A DNA stretch of 64,000 nucleotides from Amphritea atlantica (GCF_018860855.1 NZ_JAHKQE010000020.1:62001-126000); one strand, 5' to 3'; numbered from the stretch's first letter, positions 26,058 through 35,776 are shown. Program-made: numbers and translations. Notes: a model not told the origin generated them from the letters alone.

Positions 26058-27329
26058 TCAATTGGCCCGCCCAGCGCTTGCCAATAAGGCATTTAATAAT
26101 ACCGAGGCTCCCGCCGCTAAATCTTTAGCGTCGGCACGCTCCATCTCATTGTGACTGATGCCACCTTCGCAAGGCACAAAGATCATCCCAGCAGGCGCAA
26201 TTTCTGCCATGAAAATAGCATCGTGTCCCGCACCGCTAACAATATCTAGGTGGCTATAACCCAGCGCTTCAGTCGCATGACGAACCGCATCAACGCACTC
26301 AGGCGCAAACGCCAGCGGCGGAAAATCAGCGGTCGGTGTGAGCACTGTTGTCACACCAAACTGCTGCTCTATTCGAGAAATTTCAGCCTTCAGTTCCAGC
26401 ACCATCGCTTCCAAAATACCCGCTTCGAGGTGGCGTAGATCAATAGTGAGGTCGACCTGCCCCGGAATAACATTTCTTGATCCAGGAAACAGCTCTAAAC
26501 AACCAACGGTTCCACGCCCGTGTGGTTCATATTTCAACGCTAATTGATTAACGAAAACCATCACATGAGCGGCCGCCAAACCGGCATCATGACGCAATTT
26601 CATAGGCGTAGGGCCCGCATGCGCTTCAACCCCGGTAATACGCAAATCAAACCATTTTTGCCCCAGCGCACCGATGACAACCCCAACGGTTTTATCTTCA
26701 TCCTCTAGCACGGGCCCCTGTTCGATATGAGCTTCGTAATACGCCGCAGCCTGATGGCCGGTAACCGACCGCTCTCCGGCAAAACCGATGCTTTGGAGTG
26801 CCTCGTCGACAGAAACACCATCGCTATCACAGGTCGCTAACGTATCTTCCAGCGTAAACTGACCGGTAAAGACGCCAGACCCCATCATACAAGGTGGAAA
26901 ACGTGAGCCCTCTTCATTAGTCCAAACGACCACTTCGATCGGTGCCATCGTTTCAATATTCAGATCATTCAGACGCCGAATCGCTTCAAGGCCGGACATC
27001 ACCCCAAAACAGCCATCAAACTTACCACCGGTTGGCTGTGTATCAATATGACTTCCGGTCATCACGGGCGGCAAGCTATTATCGCGTCCCGCTCTACGCG
27101 CAAAAATATTACCTATTTGATCAATGCTGACGTCACAACCCGCGTCAGTACACCATTGAATAAAAAGCTCTCGCACCTGGCGGTCAAGGTCCGTCAATGC
27201 CAACCGGTTCAAGCCGCCTTTAGCGGTCTCCCCGATTTTGCCCTGCTCCATGAGACTCGCCCAGAGCCGATCTTGATCGACTCTTAATACATTAGAAGCC
27301 AACATCTCGTTACTCATTTTATTCATCAT
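26058..27329 (-). CDS. Zn-dependent amidohydrolase (M20, hydantoinase/carbamoylase type)
   Basis: 423 residues. Metal ligands fit the allantoate amidohydrolase/N-carbamoyl-L-amino-acid hydrolase group: His94 and Asp105 (in GSHIDTQPTGGKFDGCFGV), Glu139/140 (WTNEEGSRFPP), a His in EAHIEQGP and a His in GGISHNEMERA. The central insertion with TGVEAHAGPTPMKLRHDA is the dimerisation domain. Expected: hydrolysis of a carbamoyl or ureido C-N bond with two metal ions. Neither allantoin- nor hydantoin-specific genes are next to it, so the substrate stays open. Confidence 0.88.
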   Translation of the reverse strand: MMNKMSNEMLASNVLRVDQDRLWASLMEQGKIGETAKGGLNRLALTDLDRQVRELFIQWCTDAGCDVSIDQIGNIFARRAGRDNSLPPVMTGSHIDTQPTGGKFDGCFGVMSGLEAIRRLNDLNIETMAPIEVVVWTNEEGSRFPPCMMGSGVFTGQFTLEDTLATCDSDGVSVDEALQSIGFAGERSVTGHQAAAYYEAHIEQGPVLEDEDKTVGVVIGALGQKWFDLRITGVEAHAGPTPMKLRHDAGLAAAHVMVFVNQLALKYEPHGRGTVGCLELFPGSRNVIPGQVDLTIDLRHLEAGILEAMVLELKAEISRIEQQFGVTTVLTPTADFPPLAFAPECVDAVRHATEALGYSHLDIVSGAGHDAIFMAEIAPAGMIFVPCEGGISHNEMERADAKDLAAGASVLLNALLASAGRAN

Positions 27330-27351
27330 TCATTATCCTTTTAGCTGTCGG

Positions 27352-28044
27352 CTAAACTGCCAGATAGCGATCTTTAATCGATTCTTGCTGACGGAAATCC
27401 TCGCCCGTGCCGCTATAAACAATATTGCCCTGCTCTAACACATAGTGCCGGTCTGCTAGGCGCTCACATACCGCTAGGTTTTGCTCCACCAGCAGCACCG
27501 ACACGCCCGCTTCTCGGATGCGTTCAAGAATGCGGACGATTTCATCAACAATGACCGGGGCTAAACCTTCGGTGGGCTCATCCAGTAATAATAGCTCCGG
27601 CTTATTTACCAAAGCTCTCGCCATCGCAAGCATCTGCTGCTCACCGCCGGACAGTTCATTACCACCATTTTTACGCCGTTCATAAAGCCGCGGGAACATT
27701 TCATACACATCACCGATGTCCCAGCGACTTCCCGTTCGAACAGCAATGGCTAAGTTTTCTTCGACACTCAGCAGACTGAAGATACCGCGGTGTTCCGGTA
27801 CTAAAGCAATGCCATAACGGGCGATCTCAAAGGTCTCTTTCCCCACCAACTCAACGTCATTAAAACGGATGGAGCCCTGTTTCGGTTTCACAATGCCCAT
27901 GATGCTGCGTAATGTAGTCGTTTTACCCGCGCCATTACGCCCCAGCAATGTCACCAGTTCACCGGAACCCACCTCAAGAGAAAGCCCTTCCAGCACATGG
28001 CTTTTACCGTAGTAAGAATGAACATTATTAAGCTCAAGTTTCAT
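27352..28044 (-). CDS. ABC importer ATPase, LivF type
   Basis: 230 residues with Walker A GRNGAGKTT, signature LSGGEQQMLAMARAL, Walker B LLLLDEPTEGLAP and the LivF-type C-terminus. It pairs with the LivG-type protein; the start overlaps the stop of that gene by 4 bases. Part of the five-component importer 27352-31914, with likely substrate an amide or ureide by context. Confidence 0.9.
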   Translation of the reverse strand: MKLELNNVHSYYGKSHVLEGLSLEVGSGELVTLLGRNGAGKTTTLRSIMGIVKPKQGSIRFNDVELVGKETFEIARYGIALVPEHRGIFSLLSVEENLAIAVRTGSRWDIGDVYEMFPRLYERRKNGGNELSGGEQQMLAMARALVNKPELLLLDEPTEGLAPVIVDEIVRILERIREAGVSVLLVEQNLAVCERLADRHYVLEQGNIVYSGTGEDFRQQESIKDRYLAV

Positions 28045-28796
28045 GATCCACTTTCCCCCAGATAGGCCTTCTTAACACGCTCATCCCCACTGACCACTTC
28101 GGGTTCACCTTCAATCAGAATATTGCCCTGATGCATCACGGTAATTCGATCTGAAATTGACATCACCAGTTTCATATTATGCTCAATCAACATCACCGTA
28201 TGATCTTGCCCCAGCTCAGATATCAGCTGTGTCATCACCGGAATATCATCCACGCCCATACCAGAAGTAGGCTCATCCAACAGTAACATTTGCGGGCTAC
28301 TACACAGTGCCATACCGACCTCAAGGACCCGTTGCTGACCGTGCGACAGCTCTCCGGCATAGGTATCAGCCACCGCGCCCAACTTGATCCGTTCAATCAC
28401 TTCATCGGCTTTATCGCTATGTTGCCGCCGATGGTTCTCCGAATACCAGAACGCTAATGCCGCCAACCCATCGCGTCCTTGAGCAGCTAAGCGAAGATTT
28501 TCACGCACACTCAGATTCTGAAACAGACTAGTGATCTGAAATGAGCGGGACATCCCCACGGCTACCCGCTTATGAGGTGCCTGATGAGTGACATCATGTC
28601 CCGCAAACTGGATGCTTCCACTGGAGGGTTTACGTTCACCCGTCAGGCAGTGAAACAGGGTTGTTTTACCGGCACCATTGGGCCCAATCACCGTGTGTAT
28701 AGAACCTCGTTTGATCTTCAAATCGACGCTGCCTAGCGCCGCAAATGCGCCATAGCGTAAACCAAGGTTTTCTGTTTCGAGTATATAATCGTTCAT
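28041..28796 (-). CDS. ABC importer ATPase, LivG type
   Basis: 251 residues: Walker A GPNGAGKTT, signature LSHGQQRVLEVGMAL, Walker B LLLDEPTSGM, and the longer LivG-type region QITSLFQNLSVRENLRLA. The signature has LSHGQ, common in this subfamily. The stop of the permease gene and this start overlap by one base. Partner of LivF-type ATPase. Confidence 0.9.
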   Translation of the reverse strand: MNDYILETENLGLRYGAFAALGSVDLKIKRGSIHTVIGPNGAGKTTLFHCLTGERKPSSGSIQFAGHDVTHQAPHKRVAVGMSRSFQITSLFQNLSVRENLRLAAQGRDGLAALAFWYSENHRRQHSDKADEVIERIKLGAVADTYAGELSHGQQRVLEVGMALCSSPQMLLLDEPTSGMGVDDIPVMTQLISELGQDHTVMLIEHNMKLVMSISDRITVMHQGNILIEGEPEVVSGDERVKKAYLGESGS

Positions 28797-29800
28797 CAGT
28801 TAACCTCCGAGGACTTCGCCGCAGATGCTTTGCGACGACGGTATTCACGCCAGCGATCGGCAACAGAACCCACACCACCCCAAAGACCCGATGGCATAAA
28901 CAGCACGACGCCGATCAGAGCAATACCTAATAAAATCATCCAGCGAGGCCAGACGGAAGACAATATATCGCCCAATAACACGATGGATCCTGCCCCTAGG
29001 ATAGAGCCGAATAAAGAACCTGTACCGCCAATGATCGTCATGATCAAAATGCTTTCTGACATCTGAAGCTCAATATTAGAAAGCGGCGCAAAGTTGAGTA
29101 ACATCGCGTAAAGCGCGCCGGCAATACCGGTGATACCGCCCGAAATAACAAAGGCCAACAACTTAAAATGATTGGTCGAAAAGCCAACGGCTGAAGCGCG
29201 GTTTTCGTTCTCTCTAATCGCCACCAGTGTGGTGCCAAAAGGGGAATGAATCACACGACGGGCAAACACAAAGATCAGCATGAAAAGCACACCAACAAAA
29301 GCGTAGAACGCCTCACTGGAGACCAGGTCACTCACCTCAAATCCAAGCAACATCAACGGCGGACGAGGAATATCGAGTAAACCATTATCACCGCCAGTCC
29401 AATCGCTCAGGCTATAAGCAATAAAGTACGCCATCTGTGAAAAAGACAACGTCAACATGACAAAATAGATCCCCTTTCGACGTATCGACAATGCGCCTAC
29501 CAATCCGGCGAGTAAGGCGCCCGTTAACATTGCAATAAGCAGTGCTTCGAGTAGTCCAAATTGCCAATGAATCATGCATATCGACGCCACATAAGCACCA
29601 CCACCAAAGAAAATCCCCTGACCAAAAGAGAGTAATCCGGTATAACCCAATAGCAGGTTACAAGCTAACGCGGCCATCGCAAAAATAAGAATTTCAGTCG
29701 CTAAAGTTGCCGAGGGCAATAACAGTGGCATCACGATAATCGTGACTAACGCAGCCAATGTCACCCCGCCAAACAGTGATGATTTTTTTTGTTTCATCAT
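28796..29800 (-). CDS. ABC importer permease, LivM type
   Basis: 334 residues, about nine to ten membrane helices. LLGYTGLLSFGQGIFFGGGAYV and the later GGTGSLFGSILGAGSIVLL are characteristic of LivM-type permeases. A basic C-terminal tail of about 25 residues (RWREYRRRKASAAK) extends into the cytoplasm. Follows the LivH-type gene by 2 bases. Confidence 0.9.
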   Translation of the reverse strand: MMKQKKSSLFGGVTLAALVTIIVMPLLLPSATLATEILIFAMAALACNLLLGYTGLLSFGQGIFFGGGAYVASICMIHWQFGLLEALLIAMLTGALLAGLVGALSIRRKGIYFVMLTLSFSQMAYFIAYSLSDWTGGDNGLLDIPRPPLMLLGFEVSDLVSSEAFYAFVGVLFMLIFVFARRVIHSPFGTTLVAIRENENRASAVGFSTNHFKLLAFVISGGITGIAGALYAMLLNFAPLSNIELQMSESILIMTIIGGTGSLFGSILGAGSIVLLGDILSSVWPRWMILLGIALIGVVLFMPSGLWGGVGSVADRWREYRRRKASAAKSSEVN

Positions 29801-29802
29801 AA

Positions 29803-30660
29803 TCAGCCTCTCCCGAATAAACCGTAAGGACGTAACAGAATGACAAAAGCCATCGCACCATAAATCATCAGACTTGAGCCTTGAGGCCAGATCGTCGTCA
29901 TGAGGCTCTGCACCAATCCGACAATCAACCCACCTACTAGCGCTCCGGTGAATGATCCCATCCCGCCAATCACAACAACCACAAAGGCAATACCGAGGAC
30001 TTCAACGCCAACAAAGGGATGTACACCGCGAATAGGCGCCGCCAACACACCAGCAAGACCCGCAAGCCCCACTCCTAGCGCAAAAGTGATCGAGAACAGT
30101 TTATGTATGTGCGTTCCTAACAGCGAAACGGTTTCTGTATCCTCACTACCGGCTCGCACCAGCGCGCCAAAACGTGTTCGTTCTAGCAGCAACCAAAGCG
30201 CAAAAGCGATAACCGCAGCAAATATAATCACAAATAAGCGATACTTCGGATAATAGAAATGCCCCATCTGGAATACGCCCTGCAAGGCATCCGGTACGGA
30301 AACAGATTTACCGATAGGCCCCCAGATAGAGATGGTCAACTCCTGAATAATCAGAGCGATACCAAGGGTTATCAAGATGTGATAAGTATGCGGCAAGTGA
30401 TAGGCACGTTTAATCAACGTCCTTTCAGTCAAAAAAGCCAATGCCGCAACAATAAGAGGCGCTATCGCGAGCGCCAGCCAAAAATTACCCGTCAAAGAAA
30501 CAATGGTAAAACAAAGATAGGAGCCTATAAGATAAAAGGCACCATGGGCAAAGTTAACAAAATTCAAAAGACCAAAGATAATCGTCAGTCCGACCGAAAT
30601 CAGAAAATAGATCATCCCTAAGCCGACACCATTCAGTATCTGAAAAAGATAGAGACTCAT
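29803..30660 (-). CDS. ABC importer permease, LivH type
   Basis: 285 residues from ATG 30660 (GGAGTG upstream; the frame extends 14 codons upstream but without ribosome site). Membrane helices with FGLLNFVNFAHGAFYLIGSY at the N-terminal part and GGMGSFTGALVGGLIVGLVQSL near the C-terminal part, as in LivH. Operon partner of the LivM-type permease. Confidence 0.9.
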   Translation of the reverse strand: MSLYLFQILNGVGLGMIYFLISVGLTIIFGLLNFVNFAHGAFYLIGSYLCFTIVSLTGNFWLALAIAPLIVAALAFLTERTLIKRAYHLPHTYHILITLGIALIIQELTISIWGPIGKSVSVPDALQGVFQMGHFYYPKYRLFVIIFAAVIAFALWLLLERTRFGALVRAGSEDTETVSLLGTHIHKLFSITFALGVGLAGLAGVLAAPIRGVHPFVGVEVLGIAFVVVVIGGMGSFTGALVGGLIVGLVQSLMTTIWPQGSSLMIYGAMAFVILLRPYGLFGRG

Positions 30661-30723
30661 CGGTTCACTCCAGCAAAAGTCATATATTCCGTATTCCGGC
30701 ATAACCGGAATACGGAGGTCAAA

Positions 30724-31914
30724 TTAACTACGTTTGCACGCTAGAGTTGCTTCATCAGGAAACGATTTTCCAGAGCTGATAATATCGACATAATCATCTG
30801 CATCAGCCATTTCTGACGCTGGCTTGCCTTTCAGCAGGTAGTAATCTTTAAGTACCTGGTGATCGGCTGCACGCACAAATTCACTACCGGTAGGACCATC
30901 ATAGGTCACACCTTCCAATGCCTTAGCGACAACAGCACTATCAGTCGTACCCGCCTTAGCGATGGCGTTCAAGATCGCGGTAGTACCAATATAGTCAGCC
31001 GCTAATGGGTAGTTTGGGTTCATGCCGTAAGCTTCATTCACCCTTTTAACCAGCGCATTGTTCATTGGGGTATCAACGGTATGCCAATACTGAGCACCAA
31101 AATACACACCATCTGCAATGTCGGGACCGAGCTCTTGCAATTGATCAAGACCTGAAGACCAAGCCATCAGAATGGTCATCTGGTTTTTAAGGCCAAAGTT
31201 GATCGCTTGACGCAATGCATTGGATGACTGAGAACCAAAGTTCAAGAGCAGTAAAACATCAGGTTGAGCGGCCATCGCATTTGTCAGGTAACCAGAGAAC
31301 TCTTGCTCTTTCAACGAGTGGTAGCTGTTACCCACATGCTCGACACCTTCGGCTTCAAACACCTGCTTCGCATTTTCTAGCAGCGCTTCACCAAAGACAT
31401 ACTGAGGCGTAATGGTGTACCAACGTTTTTTCTCTGGAAACTGATCGATCAAGGGCTTAACAGTTTGACGGATAGCACCATATGTTGGCACAGACCAACG
31501 AAAAGTGGACATATTGCAATCGACACCCGTTAACTCATCAGCTCCTGCAGGGGTCATGAAAACACCATTGACCTTATTCACTTCCTTACCGATTGCCAAC
31601 GCGGTAGAAGACAGTGTGGCACCATCAAAAAAGCGCGCGTTATCTTGACTGACCGCTTCCTGAACCTTGCGCACAGCTTTACCCGCGTTACCTTCAGTAT
31701 CGAGCGTCTTATAGCTCACCGGCTGCCCCAGTAGCGTGCCATAATCCTCAACGGCCAGCTTTGAACCCATATCGGCATATTTACCATAACTAGCAAAGGC
31801 TCCCGATACAGATTTAACGCCATAAATAGTAACCCCCTCAGCGGCAAACGTGAGTGTCGTCGTCGCCGTTAAAACAGCGGAGAGTAAGACATTCCTCAAA
31901 ATCATTTTTTTCAT
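30724..31914 (-). CDS. Periplasmic substrate-binding protein of the Liv-type importer
   Basis: 396 residues with a signal peptide (about 1-24, ending TFAAEG). The type 1 periplasmic-binding fold is visible in VSGAFASYGKYADMGSKLAVEDYG, FFDGATLSSTALAIGKEVN, YTITPQYVFGEALLENAK and DGVYFGAQYWHTVDTPMN. It captures the solute and delivers it to the permeases encoded downstream. Homologues bind amino acids, urea, short-chain amides and aromatic acids; residues alone do not decide. Confidence 0.88.
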   Translation of the reverse strand: MKKMILRNVLLSAVLTATTTLTFAAEGVTIYGVKSVSGAFASYGKYADMGSKLAVEDYGTLLGQPVSYKTLDTEGNAGKAVRKVQEAVSQDNARFFDGATLSSTALAIGKEVNKVNGVFMTPAGADELTGVDCNMSTFRWSVPTYGAIRQTVKPLIDQFPEKKRWYTITPQYVFGEALLENAKQVFEAEGVEHVGNSYHSLKEQEFSGYLTNAMAAQPDVLLLLNFGSQSSNALRQAINFGLKNQMTILMAWSSGLDQLQELGPDIADGVYFGAQYWHTVDTPMNNALVKRVNEAYGMNPNYPLAADYIGTTAILNAIAKAGTTDSAVVAKALEGVTYDGPTGSEFVRAADHQVLKDYYLLKGKPASEMADADDYVDIISSGKSFPDEATLACKRS

Positions 31915-32029
31915 AGTGCTTTCCTCTAAGGTTTCTTTACTATTTTATTTATTGCCTTATCTTGAAGCTTCTCAGTCATTCTCGGCCTGTTTAACAAGCT
32001 CTTTTTGATGGGTACTTACATACCCGGTT

Positions 32030-32776
32030 TTACATTTTTTGAGATATTTGGCCATCCAGCGCGACAAACTGTTCTTCTGCCTCACACATATGCTCACCCA
32101 TTAAATGACGCACAGCGGCTACGTCTTCGGCCCGATAGGCTGCTAGCAAACGCTGGTGATAAACGACATTCGAATGGGTAAATTGATAAGCATCGATTTG
32201 ATAGGATTTTTTGAGTACCACCAAATCACGCAGGGTTTCGTTTAAAAAACGACCCATAAAGCTAAACAGAGGATTAGGGCTAGCGTCGGCCAGTACATTG
32301 TGAAATTCGAGTTCAGCAATCCGCTGAAGCCGCTGCTCATCATCCGATTCCGGTGCTGTTGAGCAGACCTTGGTATACTCCTCGAGCCGTTCAAAATCAG
32401 TGGGTGTTAACTTGCCAACCACCGAAACAGCAAGTTCAACCTCTATCAGCTTACGCATCTCATACACTTGCTCGGCTGATAGGTGATTAAAATAGAGATA
32501 ATTTCGTAACATTTTACTGGCTGGGTCCGTACCCACTTCAGAAAGATAGGCTCCGCCGCCGGGGCCTGGTCGAGTATAAACAAGCCCCTCAACCTCCAAC
32601 GCCTTCAACGCCTCTCTCACCGTTCCCTTTGAACAACCAAACTGCTCAATCAAGTCTCGTTCGTTCGGTAGGCGATCGCCCGGGAGAAGTTTTTTCGCCA
32701 CTATCATCGACTTCACTTCATCGACAATGAGATCAGATAATTTTTGTTTACGGTACTTTCGCTGAACTTCAGCCAT
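32030..32776 (-). CDS. GntR/FadR-family regulator upstream of the amide operon
   Basis: 248 residues from ATG 32776 (GGAG 7 bases upstream; an in-frame ATG 7 codons earlier has no ribosome site). Winged helix about 10-75 (KLLPGDRLPNERDLIEQFGCSKGTVREALKALE), then an FCD ligand domain. It is transcribed in the same direction as, and 115 bases upstream of, the binding-protein gene; likely local regulator of the importer and hydrolases (inference). Confidence 0.85.
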   Translation of the reverse strand: MAEVQRKYRKQKLSDLIVDEVKSMIVAKKLLPGDRLPNERDLIEQFGCSKGTVREALKALEVEGLVYTRPGPGGGAYLSEVGTDPASKMLRNYLYFNHLSAEQVYEMRKLIEVELAVSVVGKLTPTDFERLEEYTKVCSTAPESDDEQRLQRIAELEFHNVLADASPNPLFSFMGRFLNETLRDLVVLKKSYQIDAYQFTHSNVVYHQRLLAAYRAEDVAAVRHLMGEHMCEAEEQFVALDGQISQKM

Positions 32777-33309
32777 TTCATCTCCGAAAAGAGCCATTTT
32801 AATAATTAATGTAAATAATCATGATTAATTATTTTGGCTCAAAAAAATCAGCCCTAGAGCTGTTCCTGATAACGACGAGTACAGACTGATTTGAATAGTA
32901 ATGAAGCACAAATCCATACTGCCACTTAAAACTACAGTACTACTTACCGTGAGTTAAATGCCAATAAAATTAACCATAGTTATGATTTCAGTTACGCAAA
33001 CAAAATATTTAGCGACTTTTATTAGGTTTATTAATCTGATAAAAATAAAAATAACAGAAAATAAACCTAAGAATATACACAAAAAAGAAAATATTAATTA
33101 GAGAACAAAACGAACGCAAAAGAAGTGCAAAAACAGTAAAAATTCATACAGACGGACCGTATCGGCGAAAAAAACAAACCTCTCGCCGCCATACGACGAT
33201 TAAAAAAACGGGGCAAAGGGTGTATAAACCCTCTTCCCTCAAACGAACAGACCCAAGATGAGTTCAGGATTAAGCCTGAACGCGTCATAAGTCAGCTAAT
33301 GAAACCGTT
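32777..33309. other. AT-rich intergenic region
   Basis: About 530 bases between the GntR gene and the MFS gene. The inverted repeat at 32801-32833 is listed separately. The rest is AT-rich and I see no gene; the 64-codon frame at 33094-33288 has unusual composition and no ribosome site. Confidence 0.5.
32801..32833. promoter_or_regulatory. Inverted repeat before the GntR gene, possible operator
   Basis: AATAATTAAT (32801-32810) and ATTAATTATT (32824-32833) are perfect complements with a 13-base spacer, and the palindrome AATCATGATT (32817-32826) overlaps. It is 25-57 bases upstream of the chosen start codon, where an autoregulatory operator would sit. AT-rich composition makes chance more likely than for GC-containing repeats. 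Confidence 0.4.
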
Positions 33310-34497
33310 TTAAAGCGGCGCACCTTGGTTAGGTTTTTTCCAGCTGACCTCAACGCCTGGAGCGGGGTTTATCGGCACCATTCGCGCCAACACCAACGAA
33401 ACGGCGCCCATCGCTGCACCGGTCAAGAACACAGCCGCTGGGGAGATAATCCATAACATCCCATAGGCTGCTGGCAGAATAACCGCCGCGATATGATTAA
33501 TGGTAAATGAGACACCGGCGGTGGACGCTAAATCTTTAGGGTCTGCTATTTTTTGCAGGTAAGTTTTCTGTGCGATAGCCATCGAAAACAGCAGGTGATC
33601 CGCGATATACAAGCCCACGGCGATCCAAGGATCTGACACCAAGGCATAGGCGGTGAAGACAACAATCAAGCCGATATATTCGACAGTCAGTGTTTTTCGC
33701 TCGCCCCAATAACCAATAAGTTTGCCGATTTTGGGCGCAAAAATCATATTCAAAGCGCCATTGACGAGAAACATAATAGATATTTCGCCAGCAGAAAAGC
33801 CAAATTTCTCAACCATCAAGAAGCTCGCAAACACCATGAATATTTGCCGCCGCGCGCCCCCCATAAACACCAAGGCATAGTAAAGCCAATAACGTTTGCG
33901 CAACAGTAATTGCTTATGCTGTTCGACCTTACTCGGCATATGCGGAAAGAAGCACCAGCAAAATAACGTAATCGCCACCGTTGCACCACCACCCAATAAA
34001 TAGACGGTTTTCATGGATAGGCCTGAGACATCCAATGCCAGCCACACCAACCCAAAGGCCAACAGACTGGCAAAGGAACCAATCGCCACCATCTGGCCTA
34101 GACGGTGAGGCGCTTCCTCCTTACTGAATAACTGTAGTGATAAGCTTTGATTCATGGTTTCGTAATAGTGAAACCCCAATGACATCAACACGGTAGTACA
34201 ATAAAGCCCTATCTCCGTCGGGAAAAAACCAGTCATTGCAGTGCCCAAGCCAAGCAATAACATCGACAGTAGCGCTAAGGTTTGTTCCCGTAGCAGCAGT
34301 AACAACAGCACAGCACCAAATGAGAGAAACCCAGGGATCTCCCGTAATGATTGCAAAATACCGATCTCAACCCCGGTAAAGGCGGCTTGTTCGATGGCAA
34401 AGTTATTCAGTAATGCCATCCACACGCCCATCGATAACGGCATTGCCGCGGCGAGTAAAAACAGAAACATTTCGGGACGACGGATAAAATTCAACAC
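33310..34497 (-). CDS. MFS transporter
   Basis: 395 residues, 12 predicted membrane helices. Begins GTG at 34497 with GGAG 7 bases upstream. Motif around helices 2-3 is not the strict MFS GxxxDRxxR. In the C-terminal half, AVFLTGAAMGAVSLVLARM ends the last helix. Substrate unknown; an efflux or sugar/drug role cannot be chosen. Divergent from the AraC-type regulator, which may control it. Confidence 0.82.
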   Translation of the reverse strand: MLNFIRRPEMFLFLLAAAMPLSMGVWMALLNNFAIEQAAFTGVEIGILQSLREIPGFLSFGAVLLLLLLREQTLALLSMLLLGLGTAMTGFFPTEIGLYCTTVLMSLGFHYYETMNQSLSLQLFSKEEAPHRLGQMVAIGSFASLLAFGLVWLALDVSGLSMKTVYLLGGGATVAITLFCWCFFPHMPSKVEQHKQLLLRKRYWLYYALVFMGGARRQIFMVFASFLMVEKFGFSAGEISIMFLVNGALNMIFAPKIGKLIGYWGERKTLTVEYIGLIVVFTAYALVSDPWIAVGLYIADHLLFSMAIAQKTYLQKIADPKDLASTAGVSFTINHIAAVILPAAYGMLWIISPAAVFLTGAAMGAVSLVLARMVPINPAPGVEVSWKKPNQGAPL

Positions 34498-34608
34498 AGT
34501 GACTCCAGCGAATCAGGGCACAACCATAGGCTAATACCCGACCCAGTTACTCAATTAAGTTTAATGTTCTACTTTAAAAAACATCTCACCTGTCGTATAC
34601 AATAAACC

Positions 34609-35448
34609 ATGCCAACTTATATCGAAAAACAGACAGAATACCCTGAAATCCAGAACCACTGGCTTAGACCTGATGAAAAACCTCTTAACCGACTCGAACA
34701 GGTGCCCCGCCAATTGGTTATTCGCCAAGTAGACCATACGGCAGGCTTTTATACCCCTTTTCACCGTCATGGCTGGGGACAGCTTTTATTTATCGCCGAT
34801 GGTCTGATTCAGGTATCGGCCAAAAACATCGGTTACTGGGTCGTACCACCTCAACGAGCGGTCTGGATTCCCGCCTATATCGAGCATGATACCCGCACCA
34901 TTCATTCTGTGCAGATGCGTAACGTCTATATCGCTCCGGCCGCCGCAAAACATCTACCGAATCACTGTCAGGTAATCCATGTCACCCCACTGTTACGAGA
35001 ACTGATATTAGCCATGGTGAATTTCGATACCCTGTATGATGAAGTTGGCGCCGAGGGACGCTTAGTACAGGTGTTTCTCGATCAACTCAAGGCGACACCG
35101 GAAACCCCCTTGTATCTGCCACATCCGAAGAGCAAACCACTCATAGAGATAGCCCATCAGTTAAGGCATAACCCTGCGGATGCTCGCTCAATGGATGATT
35201 GGGGAGCCCAACTCGGCACCAGCGCCCGTTCTTTAGCACGCCATTTCCGGCAAGAAACGGGGATGACCTTTGGTCAGTGGCGACAGCAGGCGAGATTATT
35301 AGCCGCGCTCACCCGTATTGCACAGGGAGATGCCATCGCCAATATTGCCCAAGATCTTGGTTACAACAGCCAGAGCGCGTTTATCACCATGTTTAGAAAA
35401 GCATTAGGAAAAACGCCAGGACGTTATTTTGAACAAGAAGAACGGTGA
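34609..35448 (+). CDS. AraC-family regulator with N-terminal cupin
   Basis: 279 residues. N-terminal cupin-like domain (FYTPFHRHGWGQLLFIADGLIQV, WVVPPQRAVWIPAYIEHDT) and two helix-turn-helix units (about 195-275; LGTSARSLARHFRQETGMTFGQW and IAQDLGYNSQSAFITMFRKALGKTPGRYF). Divergent from the MFS gene across about 110 bases, so probably its regulator. It ends before a palindromic hairpin. Confidence 0.87.
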   Translation: MPTYIEKQTEYPEIQNHWLRPDEKPLNRLEQVPRQLVIRQVDHTAGFYTPFHRHGWGQLLFIADGLIQVSAKNIGYWVVPPQRAVWIPAYIEHDTRTIHSVQMRNVYIAPAAAKHLPNHCQVIHVTPLLRELILAMVNFDTLYDEVGAEGRLVQVFLDQLKATPETPLYLPHPKSKPLIEIAHQLRHNPADARSMDDWGAQLGTSARSLARHFRQETGMTFGQWRQQARLLAALTRIAQGDAIANIAQDLGYNSQSAFITMFRKALGKTPGRYFEQEER

Positions 35449-35462
35449 TAGCAGCGTCATGG

Positions 35463-35486
35463 CTCACCCGTTATCGAACCGGTGAG
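35463..35486 (+). terminator. Hairpin after the AraC-type gene
   Basis: CTCACC / GGTGAG with an inner GTT / AAC pair and one C-C mismatch, loop ATCG. No T-tract; convergent position suggests a terminator function. Confidence 0.4.
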
Positions 35487-35533
35487 TCATATCAGATCTG
35501 CTGTTATTGAGAAGAGAAGCCGGTTAAGTACGC

Positions 35534-35776
35534 TTAATCACCGCGATGGCTGCTTAAAGAATCGCGGCTAAAATCAGTCTTATCGCTTTGATAACCATCC
35601 GAGTGGTGACGATGAAGCACGAGATCAGCATGCAAGACTAACCAAAATGTTAATGCAATAACACAGATAACGAGGCCCGCCGGAGCGATCATGTTATATA
35701 ACGCATCGTCGGAATAAAGGTCGATAGATTGGCTTGAAGCCCATAGGCCCGTTAAAATAATAGCTAATGATTTCAT
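35534..35776 (-). CDS. Small membrane protein of unknown function
   Basis: 80 residues with AAGGAAG just before the ATG, which supports a real gene. Two hydrophobic segments (about 1-15 and 29-50), then a His/Asp/Ser-rich cytoplasmic tail (RHHSDGYQSDKTDFSRDSLSS). No family recognised; could be a tiny envelope subunit or stress protein. Confidence 0.5.
   Translation of the reverse strand: MKSLAIILTGLWASSQSIDLYSDDALYNMIAPAGLVICVIALTFWLVLHADLVLHRHHSDGYQSDKTDFSRDSLSSHRGD

Noticed and set aside
33094-33288. 64-codon minus-strand frame in AT-rich gap
   Set aside because: Aromatic-rich improbable composition and no ribosome site; looks like random open frame.
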